Assembly: GCA_049279675.1 (NCBI GenBank)
Contig: JBAPOP010000101.1
Coordinates: forward strand, 1 to 64,000
Source of the DNA: Palsa-147 sp049279675
GTDB taxonomy: Bacteria > Acidobacteriota > Terriglobia > Acidiferrales > UBA7541
Length of the DNA: 64,000 nt
Direction of reading: 5' to 3'
Positions 8,783 to 15,760 of the stretch are shown piece after piece. Each line of letters begins with the position of its first letter. Positions within the stretch are counted from its first letter, which is position 1. The position numbers were made by a program, and so were the translations under genes. Under the pieces are notes generated by a model, which was not told where the DNA came from, did no database searches, and saw only the letters and a list, made by a program, of their open reading frames with translations.

Positions 8783-9113
8783 GGGCGGGAGGCGCAGCCT
8801 GTCTTTTTTCCGACTTGACCCGAACAGCCGCATGATACCACTCCGGAACTCCAGCGTGATTCCGATGGGCTGACTGTGGCCGTTCGGGTGCCGCATCCCT
8901 TTGCCTTGGAAGGGTGCGGTTCTTCGGTGTGGGACATGCGCAATACGCTCGTTCGGATTCGCGGCCAACAGCATCCGCAGTTCAACACTCTGCGGATTCA
9001 GGTCATACGAAAGACTAGTCAAGTACCGCACCCTTGGACGTCAAACCGTTGCGGCACCCCGCAATCAACATCGAATCCGATTCAAGTCTAAGATAAGGAT
9101 GCGCCACCCGCCC
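8783..9113. mobile_element. MITE-like element, copy B
   Basis: About 331 bp without credible coding capacity. It begins GGGCGGGAGGCGCAGCC and ends GCGCCACCCGCCC, which reads GGGCGGGTGGCGC on the other strand, so the terminal inverted repeats are clear. The inner right half matches copy A (7561-7712) at roughly three of every four bases. No obvious target-site duplication flanks it. The element accounts for most of the gene-free 8639-9202 interval. Confidence 0.6.
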
Positions 9114-9202
9114 TGAGGCTGAGCAGCTTAAAGCCGAAGCCAACTCAAACACACCCACCTGATGACACGCCCACGGCCTGTGATTCTGCAGCAGAAAAGT
9201 TT

Positions 9203-9913
9203 TCAGATTTTCCGCGCGGGCAGTCCGGCGGCCCGGCGGACAAGGCTGTCGAGCTTGCCGACCCCCGCCGGGGCCGAGGAGACGGCGCCGCGAAAGACGT
9301 CGCAAAGATAGCTATCGGCCGCATTGTTGTTGCCGAGCCTGACGGCATAGCCGCGATTGTCTTCGCTGTCGTTGTTCACGAGTTCCCGGTACCAGGCTTT
9401 CAGCGCCCCGGGATGACGGATGTCCTCGATCAGTGTCTGCGCTTTCTTGAAATCGGCATCGGACAGCCGGTCGAGGCTGATATCGACGGTATTCAGCGCG
9501 ACGACGGGGCGGGCGTCGGCATCGACGGTATAGATCACAAGGCGGCTGTCGCGGTGCAGTTCATGGCCCATGCGCCTGCGTTTGCGATAGGTCTTCTCCT
9601 TTGGGAAATTGCGGTGGAGCGGAGCCATTCTCGGTCCGCTCCACACTTGCCTCACGTCTGTCAGGGGCCCGCGAGGTAAGGCCGTTAGAAAATTCTGAGT
9701 TCGTGCCGAATCCACGATACGAAGTGAAAGATGCGCGGAGCAATAGCGGGACACCACCAAAAAACTAGATTCCTTTCGAGAGCGCGCTTTGTTTACATAT
9801 CGTTCGGGTGAGGGATCGTCACCGATGATCGCTTGCAACCAAGCGTAGACTGCCGCGAGCGCGCGACGAAGTTTCCCCTGCTCCTCGCGTACTGCCTTCA
9901 CAGTTGCGACCAA
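9203..9913 (-). CDS. Hypothetical protein, unrecognised
   Basis: Open frame of 236 residues. The N-terminal third overlaps the end of the SDR gene by 16 bp and is rich in Arg and Ser. The better-looking part starts at an internal ATG at 9571 and gives 123 residues with ordinary composition (VIYTVDADARPVVALNTV, LIEDIRHPGALKAWYRELV). I recognise no domain, and neither start has a clear ribosome site. It may be a real short gene of the accessory island, a decayed gene or a chance frame. Confidence 0.35.
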   Translation of the reverse strand: MVATVKAVREEQGKLRRALAAVYAWLQAIIGDDPSPERYVNKARSRKESSFLVVSRYCSAHLSLRIVDSARTQNFLTALPRGPLTDVRQVWSGPRMAPLHRNFPKEKTYRKRRRMGHELHRDSRLVIYTVDADARPVVALNTVDISLDRLSDADFKKAQTLIEDIRHPGALKAWYRELVNNDSEDNRGYAVRLGNNNAADSYLCDVFRGAVSSAPAGVGKLDSLVRRAAGLPARKI

Positions 9914-10644
9914 CCGCCATCGACCGGAAGTTCGGCGCCGGTCGTGAAGGTCGCGTCGAACGCAAGGAAGAGGACGGCCTTGGCGATTTCCTCCGACGTC
10001 CCGAAGCGCTTCATCGGGGTCATACCGATCATCTTCTCCCTAAGCTGGGCGGCCACGTCTTTATCGGGAAACGCTTTGCCGATGATCGGCGTGTCGATGG
10101 GACCGGGCGTCACCGCGTTGACGCGAATCTCGCGAGGAAGCAACTCAGCAGCGAGCGTCCGAGCGAATGATCGCAGCGCGGCCTTGGCGGCTCCGTATGT
10201 GGCGTTGCCGGCCATTCCCTTGACGTTGGCGATCGAAGTCGTGAGGACGACAGCGCCTCCCCGGTTTATTAGCGGCGCGAGCTTCTGCACCGCGAAAAGC
10301 GGTCCCTTGGCGTTCAAGTTGAACATCTCGTCGTAGATGGCTTCGGTAATGCTCTCGAGAGGCGCTCGGATGCTGAACCCGGCGTTGACGAAGAGCAGGT
10401 CGAAGGTGTCGAACCCGGCCTTCACCCGAGAGGCGAGGGCGTCGATTTCCGTCAACGACCGCGCGTCGCTCGAAACCACGATGGCGTCCTTTCCAAGCTC
10501 TTTCTGCGCCGATTCCAGGCCCGCCTTCGAGCGACCCGTCACCACAACACGCGCACCCCCATCGAGGAGCATCTTCGCCGTCGCGAGCCCCATGCCGCTC
10601 GTGCCGCCGATGATCACCACTTTTTTACCTTGGTACCGTTCCAT
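9898..10644 (-). CDS. SDR-family oxidoreductase
   Basis: 248-residue classical short-chain dehydrogenase/reductase. Cofactor motif VIIGGTSGMGLATA near residue 10, NAG at about 90, catalytic Ser in LTTSIANVKG, then YGAAKAAL (YxxxK) and a C-terminal GAELPVDGGWSQL. The Arg at about 37 (VVTGRSK) suggests NADP(H). The substrate is unknown. Two copies of a TTTTGAACT motif lie upstream, also present before the divergent tetR gene, so TetR control of this oxidoreductase is likely. Base usage is GC-rich, unlike the neighbouring 11007-11933 gene. Confidence 0.92.
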   Translation of the reverse strand: MERYQGKKVVIIGGTSGMGLATAKMLLDGGARVVVTGRSKAGLESAQKELGKDAIVVSSDARSLTEIDALASRVKAGFDTFDLLFVNAGFSIRAPLESITEAIYDEMFNLNAKGPLFAVQKLAPLINRGGAVVLTTSIANVKGMAGNATYGAAKAALRSFARTLAAELLPREIRVNAVTPGPIDTPIIGKAFPDKDVAAQLREKMIGMTPMKRFGTSEEIAKAVLFLAFDATFTTGAELPVDGGWSQL

Positions 10645-10680
10645 GTGTATTCTCCTCGCGAGGTTAGGGTTGCTTAGCTT

Positions 10681-10750
10681 ATTTTGAACTGTTTAGTATG
10701 ATAATCAGGCGCGGAGGCTGCGGTCAAGACCTTTTTGAACTATTTATTTC
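10681..10750. promoter_or_regulatory. Two TTTTGAACT operator-like motifs upstream of the SDR gene
   Basis: ATTTTGAACTGTTTAGTATG at 10681-10700 and TTTTTGAACTATTTATTTC at about 10732-10750. The core TTT(T)NGAACTNTTT recurs at 12005-12025 and 12055-12076 in front of tetR. Four copies in two intergenic regions around one regulator point to TetR binding sites. This is inference from recurrence only. Confidence 0.5.
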
Positions 10751-10772
10751 ACAATACCGTAGGACACCGCTC

Positions 10773-10973
10773 TCAAGTTGCTGCGGAAGAGAAATCGCTG
10801 CCAGAGACCTTGACGACGGCCTGCCACGCGGCTTCTTGGCTGGCGCGATCGTGACAATGTGGGTGGCGCATCGCCTCGATTGGGCCGGTGAACTTCTTGG
10901 GCGGTGAGGCGAAGAACTGGCCCGAGACGTCGGTTCCGAACGCGGATGCTTGCTGGTTAATGAGAATTATCAC
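10773..10973 (-). pseudogene. Possible SDR C-terminal remnant
   Basis: A 66-residue frame containing GTDVSGQFFASPPKK, then AMRHPHCHDRASQEAAW and VVKVSG. It lacks any cofactor domain and reads like the C-terminal tail of an SDR-type protein whose body is gone. It lies just behind the AT-rich SDR gene on the same strand, as if that gene had replaced an older one. Homology is judged by eye only; it could be a chance frame. The interval 10645-11006 holds this, the operator motifs and nothing else I can name. Confidence 0.3.
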
Positions 10974-11006
10974 AGCAATATATGAAGAACTACTACTTTT
11001 CAGGTC

Positions 11007-11933
11007 CTAATTTATGAAACGGTGAATTGCCTCGTTGGCGTTATCTTGAAATGAAGTATTTTTCAAAGCAGTAAAAAAAGTGCTCTGGTCCACCATGTCC
11101 CCTGATAACTTACCCTCTTTACTGGCATAAAAAACGCCGCTTTTATACCGCTCATCCGAAATGGCATCTACAAAGCGTTTTGCACCTACTTCCAGCTTAT
11201 GCACCATTCCGCCCATCAATGGGAATACAATAGGCATCATCACATACTTCAACATAAACCGCATTGCCGGGGGAAGACTATCTGGCGCCTGAGTTCCTTT
11301 TGTATTTCCTGGGCTCACGACAATAAACTTGAGCTTAGGATATTTTCTTGCCATTGATAACGTCCACATGGTTTCTGCATACTTGACATATGCGTATGCC
11401 TGCAATGCATCGAAGTTATTGCCAAAATATGATCCATCAAGAACAGCAGCAAACTCATCTACAGAAGAAGTCCTCATTGAAACTGGTTTTACTCCGAGCA
11501 TCTTCACTCCTGGAACAGCTTCCGCACTGATTGATAGAACTGTTTTCCTTAACTTGTCCCGTTTAATTAATTCCTCCGCTAGAATTACATTACCTAAAAC
11601 ATTCGTAGCAGCTAATTGATTCATACCGGAAGGCGTAGATTTTGCACCCGTTTTCCCAATTACTCCACCTGCATTTAAAATGATTGCATCAACAGGTTCC
11701 TTTATTTCGTCTACTGCTTTTCTTACAGAATTTGCATCCGTAACATCCCCAATAATAATTTCGAAAATCTTTTTCCCCGTTTTCTCCTCAAGGTCTTTTT
11801 TTGCTGCCTCTGCTCTCGCTTGATTTCTGCAAAAAAGAATTACCTTTTGTGTTTCGCTTTTCAATGCTAACTGTCGGGCAGTCTCTTTCCCAAGCCCAGC
11901 ATTTGCTCCGGTTATTAAGATACTTTCGTTCAT
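11007..11933 (-). CDS. SDR-family oxidoreductase, AT-rich, probably horizontally acquired
   Basis: 308-residue short-chain dehydrogenase of the extended, retinol-dehydrogenase-like type. It opens with ILITGANAGLGKETARQLA; NAGG near residue 92, SISAEAV at the serine position and YAYVKYAE (YxxxK) follow. Unlike every neighbour it is visibly AT-rich, with Lys, Ile and Asn codons ending in A or T, resembling Bacteroidota or Firmicutes genes. That suggests recent transfer into this GC-rich genome. Substrate unknown. It sits between another SDR gene and a divergent tetR. Confidence 0.92.
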   Translation of the reverse strand: MNESILITGANAGLGKETARQLALKSETQKVILFCRNQARAEAAKKDLEEKTGKKIFEIIIGDVTDANSVRKAVDEIKEPVDAIILNAGGVIGKTGAKSTPSGMNQLAATNVLGNVILAEELIKRDKLRKTVLSISAEAVPGVKMLGVKPVSMRTSSVDEFAAVLDGSYFGNNFDALQAYAYVKYAETMWTLSMARKYPKLKFIVVSPGNTKGTQAPDSLPPAMRFMLKYVMMPIVFPLMGGMVHKLEVGAKRFVDAISDERYKSGVFYASKEGKLSGDMVDQSTFFTALKNTSFQDNANEAIHRFIN

Positions 11934-12004
11934 ATTTTCTGCGTCTCCGTGGTGAAGGGTGAAGGTCGAGTCGTGAGGCCCCGCGAGGCCAGGGCCAGCT
12001 TGCT

Positions 12005-12076
12005 ATTTTCGAACTATTCGGTTATATATTGGTGTGATAGCCATTGTCAATGAGTTTTGAACTAAATGATTCAAAA
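12005..12076. promoter_or_regulatory. Two operator-like motifs at the tetR start
   Basis: ATTTTCGAACTATTCGGTTA at about 12005-12024 and an inverted repeat TTTTGAA/TTCAAAA (12055-12061 and 12070-12076). The second spans the tetR start codon at 12066. Both share the TTT-N-GAACT core seen twice at 10681-10750. A repressor bound there would block its own translation start region and the divergent SDR gene. Confidence 0.5.
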
Positions 12077-12701
12077 TACAGCTAGGCCGCGGGGACGACC
12101 GCGCAGCTTCGACGAGACGGGGGCGCTGGAAAAGGCGACTCAAGTGTTCTGGTCGAAAGGCTACGACGGAGTGACGATTGACGATCTCGTCGCCGGGATG
12201 GGTGTGGGACGGCCGAGCCTGTATGCCGTCTTTGGGGACAAGCGGGCGATATTCTTGCGCGTCCTTAGGGCGTACGCAGAACGGAAGGGCGCATCAGCCG
12301 CGAAGGCACTCCTCTCGCCACAGAGTCTTCGCGACTCGATCGCGGACTTTCTGAGGTACGCCGTCGAAAGTGCGACCGAGAAAGGGTCCGCCCGGGGCTG
12401 CCTTATGATGTGCGTCGCGCCGCTTGTGAACGACGCTGAGGTTCAGCGGTTCCTGCAGAGCGCGGTCGCGGGCGGCGTGGCGCTGGTGGAGCGCCGTTTC
12501 CGGGACGGGATCAGTGCGGGAGACATCCCGCCTGACTTTCCGGTAGCCGCGCGCGCGATCCAAGTCACGGATTTTGCTCGTGGCCTGACCATGCGTGCGC
12601 TGATAGGCACGCCGCGCAAGACGCTCCTCAAAGATGCTGAGGAAGCGGCCGAATTGGTGCTCCTGCCGCGCCTGAAGGCCATCGGCAAGCAGAAGCTATA
12701 A
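12066..12701 (+). CDS. TetR/AcrR-family transcriptional regulator
   Basis: 211 residues. The N-terminal HTH reads GRPRSFDETGALEKA, then FWSKGYDGVTIDDLVAGMGVGRPSLYAVFGDK, the classic TetR recognition helix. The C-terminal ligand domain includes SARGCLMM and ends in a Lys-rich tail. The GRPR start and GCLM motif are typical of TetR regulators beside SDR or NADPH-dependent reductases in proteobacteria, where they respond to electrophiles. The ATG at 12066 lies inside an inverted repeat, suggesting autoregulation. Divergent from the AT-rich SDR gene. Confidence 0.92.
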   Translation: MIQNTARPRGRPRSFDETGALEKATQVFWSKGYDGVTIDDLVAGMGVGRPSLYAVFGDKRAIFLRVLRAYAERKGASAAKALLSPQSLRDSIADFLRYAVESATEKGSARGCLMMCVAPLVNDAEVQRFLQSAVAGGVALVERRFRDGISAGDIPPDFPVAARAIQVTDFARGLTMRALIGTPRKTLLKDAEEAAELVLLPRLKAIGKQKL

Positions 12702-13297
12702 CTTTCTCTCGCCGGCGCTTGAGCCGGGTCCTGGGCCTGGGTAATGGCCGCCTACGCGAAGTTCAAAGCACTTCAGGGCCGATCCTCTAAGAAATCTGCT
12801 CTCAACATAGTCTGGGGATGTTGAACTTCGGCGAGCCCCGCTCTGAAGGCTTTATATAGATCGTGAGCACGCAAGCATTTGGAGATCACTATGTCACTCA
12901 TCGATCCCGGATTGGTATTGATATGTAGGCTTCTCGGAAGCGATTTCCGCGCCTTCCGACAATTCTGGGACAGTTACGCCCTACCGGGAAACAAACCGCG
13001 TTCCCAACACGCATTAACCGGACCAGCGCAGTCCCTCGTCGCATTCGATGAGCACGGGACCATAACCGGGAAACACAGGCCCCAAAAAATGGCATAGAAG
13101 TTGGCCGTCGCGTCGGCGTCGGCGCCGGCGCCGGAGGAATCGTATCGCCGGGGTCGAGTGTTTTTCGCCGAATTCAAACTCAAAAATTCGTAAATCATTC
13201 CGGCCCGAATCCTCCTGATCCCCCGCCACTTCCGCCAACCCTTACACACTGTGGATTTGCTCGCACCCCGACGGGCATGATATAATGAGTCGATTTA

Positions 13298-13330
13298 ATT
13301 ACTCTAACATTATGATAATTATAGAGTTAT
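13298..13330. repeat. AT-rich imperfect palindrome
   Basis: Arms 13298-13313 and 13315-13330 match at 13 of 16 positions (core ACTCTA/TAGAGT). Strongly AT-rich inside GC-rich surroundings. It could be a protein-binding site, a former element end or a small-RNA promoter. Confidence 0.6.
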
Positions 13331-13507
13331 CATGCAGAGGGCCGCTCGCGTGCCATCGCAACAGCCACGGGCCTGCCCTGACGTCGGGAGGATCCGCCCT
13401 GACGCATCATCGTGCCTCGACGGGGCGTCGCCGGAGCAGCAAAATCGAGCCGCTCCCCTTTTCCATTTTCTCTTTTCACCTTTCCAGGCGCTTCCCTTTT
13501 CATTCAA

Positions 13508-13588
13508 TTCTAATCGGTACATCAAAACGATTAGAAATCGCCGTAACCCTAAGAAAACAATCATCACGAGCCAGTTCTAATCGGTACA
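13508..13588. repeat. Inverted and direct repeats, possible element ends
   Basis: TTCTAATCG (13508-13516) and CGATTAGAA (13528-13536) form a perfect 9-bp inverted repeat. TTCTAATCGGTACA at 13508-13521 recurs exactly at 13575-13588. Arrays of short repeats with this geometry occur at transposon ends, but no transposase is near. Confidence 0.6.
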
Positions 13589-13630
13589 GAAACAGGGGGG
13601 CCTTCAGCAGGCGCGATTAGGGGGATTTAC

Positions 13631-13909
13631 CTATTGAATTTGGCGGACGGAGGCTGGCTGAGAATCGGAGCAGCGCATCAACTCGTCGCGGCCGTTCGTG
13701 AGGAGCGAGCAGTCAATGTCATGGGCGCTATGAATGGCTTCTTCGGAATTCGAACCGGAAGCGGTGGCGCAGTGCGATGCGTTGTTGAACGTCGTGCAGA
13801 CCTCGTACGTTACCTGCGTCTGCCGGAACGACGACCAGATCAGAATGCCGATGAACAGCACGCCGCCGCTGATCGTGATCCATCGCACCTGCTTGGATTT
13901 GTTCGCCAT
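13631..13909 (-). CDS. Small membrane-anchored or secreted protein, unknown
   Basis: 92 residues. One hydrophobic segment at about 9-25 (WITISGGVLFIGILIW) follows a Lys-rich start, then a small polar domain with four cysteines (EVCTTF, HCATA, DCSLL, MRCSD) that could form two disulfides outside the inner membrane. No family recognised. It lies about 30 bp behind the repeat-helix protein on the same strand and may be its operon partner. Confidence 0.65.
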   Translation of the reverse strand: MANKSKQVRWITISGGVLFIGILIWSSFRQTQVTYEVCTTFNNASHCATASGSNSEEAIHSAHDIDCSLLTNGRDELMRCSDSQPASVRQIQ

Positions 13910-13942
13910 TCGATTTTTCGCGCGCGCTCCGTTCGAGTAAAG

Positions 13943-14734
13943 CTAACGGTGGGGCATCTTGCCCTTATTGCTCAGACGCCGCGCCACTTCCCGCTGGAGG
14001 TACACCTTTATGTTCGGCGGAATGCCCGGAAGCGTCGAGATATCCTTCAAATCCTGCGCGGTGAGATTCGGCAGAAACGCCATGATGGCGCGCAGCGGGG
14101 TGTGGCGGTTCCGCACGAGGGCGAGCCTCACGTTGTAATGGCACGACCACTTCGCGTGTTCCGCAATCGCCGTGACGACGCGCGAAGGCGTCGCGCTCAT
14201 CGCGAGCACTTTCAAAATCTGGCTCTCGGAGAGAAATGGATTGCTGAGCGCGGCCGTCGTCGCTTCAACGTGCCCTTCCTGAATGATCGCGCCGGCGACG
14301 CGCGAAGGCCCGCGGCGAGCGAGCGTCAGTTTCTGACCGATCGGAATTTGCGGAATTTTGCCGATAAGCATTTCTTCCGCGATGCGCCGCGTTTCCGGCT
14401 GCGCGGACGGTGCCAGGCTGACGTGAACGAGATCGAAAACAAAAAGCTGGCGCACGATGGGATTCGCGACACGCGGCGGCGTATGCGGGTGGACGGCGAG
14501 CGCGAGACGCAACGATTCGTTCTTGAGCCATTTCGTCTGCTGCGCGACGGCGGCGATCACCGTTCCGCTGACGTCGAGACGCTGAAGCAAAATGTGAATG
14601 TGGGATTCGTCGAGCGCGGGATTTTCAAGCAGCGCGATGAGAACCACTTCGTTCTTGTCGTGAACGAGTGTGAGAATCTCTTCGGCGGGCGCGTGGCGCG
14701 CTTTCGCCGCTTCGGCGGTGGAATCAGTGGACAT
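13943..14734 (-). CDS. HEAT-like helical repeat protein with internal duplication
   Basis: 263 residues from the ATG at 14734, which overlaps the kinase stop by 11 bp; a longer frame upstream would run inside the kinase gene. All-helical. Two blocks of about 60 residues are visibly duplicated: one begins NPALDESHIHILLQ and ends LRLALAVHPHTPPRVA, the other begins NPFLSESQILKVLA and ends VRLALVRNRHTPLRAI. This resembles HEAT or leucine-rich-variant repeats used for protein binding. No signal peptide. Function unknown; the coupling to the sugar kinase suggests a role in the same locus. Confidence 0.75.
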   Translation of the reverse strand: MSTDSTAEAAKARHAPAEEILTLVHDKNEVVLIALLENPALDESHIHILLQRLDVSGTVIAAVAQQTKWLKNESLRLALAVHPHTPPRVANPIVRQLFVFDLVHVSLAPSAQPETRRIAEEMLIGKIPQIPIGQKLTLARRGPSRVAGAIIQEGHVEATTAALSNPFLSESQILKVLAMSATPSRVVTAIAEHAKWSCHYNVRLALVRNRHTPLRAIMAFLPNLTAQDLKDISTLPGIPPNIKVYLQREVARRLSNKGKMPHR

Positions 14735-15656
14735 CGGCGGCGCGGCGAGCGGCCGAACGAGCCAGTTGCGCAGCAGCCTCCGCCGGAGATGTCTCGAGTG
14801 GACCAATCTTCGCGCGAAACGCAATCTCTCCGAGCCGCGTATCCACCAACGAATCAAGAAATGCGCAATGGCCGAAAACGCCGCCGGCGCGAATCAATGG
14901 AAATGCTTCGCCTGCGAGGCCGAGTTTCGTGATCACGTGCTCGGCCAATTCGATGAGCGCGGCCGCAGCGCCGGTGAGAATTTCGCGCGAGACTTCGTCG
15001 CCTTCCTGCGCCGCGTGCGCCACAAGCGGATAAACGCGCGGGAAAACTTCATCGGGATCTTTCGCGATGTGCTCGATGACGCCGCTCCAATCGCGATAGC
15101 CGAGTGTCTTCAGCACGCGCGTCGAGAGAGCTGTCGCCGGGCCAAGCCCGTCATCGAAACGGCGAACGGCGGTGAGCGCGCGGCGACCGATATCGAATGC
15201 GCTGCCTTCGTCGCCGAGCCATGGGCCCCAGCCGCCGGCGCGAACGGTTTTGCCTTCGGCGTTGCGGCCGTACGCGACCGAGCCCGTTCCGGCCATCAGC
15301 ACCACGGCTGGACCGGTGGGCGCAGCCGCGGCCAGAGCGATTTCAATGTCGGTGGTGACTTTCACTTCGGCTTGAGGAAACGACCGCTCAAGAAAAGTAC
15401 TCATGCGCTTTGCCACGGAAGGACGCCCAGCGCCACCGAATCCAGCGCAGATTCCGTTGATGTCGATCGCGCGAATCGATTGCCGCGCAAGCACCGCGTC
15501 CGCGGCGCCGCTCACCGCGAACCACGCCTTCGGATAGCCTGACCGCAATGGATTCGACGGGCCGCCTTGCGCCTTGCGAAGTACTTGCCCATCCGCGTCC
15601 AGCAGGACGCAATCCGTTTTCGTCCCGCCGCCATCGAAACCGAGGAAATAACTCAT
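14724..15656 (-). CDS. BadF/BcrA-type sugar kinase (GlcNAc/MurNAc kinase, MurK-like)
   Basis: 310 residues from an ATG at 15656 with GGAG nine bases upstream; an in-frame upstream ATG at 15716 lacks such a site. ASKHA-fold kinase: phosphate-1 motif FLGFDGGGTKTDCVL, AGFGGAGRP, second phosphate loop VVLMAGTGSVAYGR, GGWGPWLGDEGSA and adenosine motif IRAGGVFG. Family members include N-acetylglucosamine kinase and MurK, which phosphorylates MurNAc and GlcNAc at C6. Divergent from an SSS symporter and in the same region as NamZ, NagZ and MurQ, so it probably makes MurNAc-6-P for MurQ. Confidence 0.85.
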   Translation of the reverse strand: MSYFLGFDGGGTKTDCVLLDADGQVLRKAQGGPSNPLRSGYPKAWFAVSGAADAVLARQSIRAIDINGICAGFGGAGRPSVAKRMSTFLERSFPQAEVKVTTDIEIALAAAAPTGPAVVLMAGTGSVAYGRNAEGKTVRAGGWGPWLGDEGSAFDIGRRALTAVRRFDDGLGPATALSTRVLKTLGYRDWSGVIEHIAKDPDEVFPRVYPLVAHAAQEGDEVSREILTGAAAALIELAEHVITKLGLAGEAFPLIRAGGVFGHCAFLDSLVDTRLGEIAFRAKIGPLETSPAEAAAQLARSAARRAADVH

Positions 15657-15760
15657 TGCTGGCCGCTCCTTCTCCTGCGATTTTCCTGCCGAACGCGTTG
15701 TTCGTTTGCTTGACACTATTGAGAGCGCGAAGTTAGCATCGCGCCACTCACCTTAACCGG

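Larger units (their letters stand above)
12702..13630. other. Gene-free, repeat-rich interval
   Basis: 929 bp in which I find no convincing gene. A 68-codon frame at 12891-13097 has a GGAG six bases before its ATG but an unrecognisable product. There is a short 6-bp repeat run of CGGCG units near 13100-13135, an AT-rich imperfect palindrome at 13298-13330, an exact inverted repeat at 13508-13536, and a 14-bp direct repeat TTCTAATCGGTACA at 13508-13521 and 13575-13588. The mix suggests decayed mobile DNA at the island edge. Confidence 0.5.

Noticed and set aside
12891..13097. 68-codon ORF with GGAG before its ATG
   Set aside because: Product unlike any family I know, and the region is repeat-rich. 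Kept only as a note within the gene-free interval.
13735..13770. TTCGAAC-like segment resembling a tRNA T-arm
   Set aside because: It lies within the small membrane-protein gene, and no acceptor or anticodon stems can be drawn around it.
13634..14932. Long 432-codon plus-strand open frame
   Set aside because: Very Arg-rich and antisense to the repeat-helix protein and kinase, which show clear families, overlaps and start sites. It is a shadow frame.
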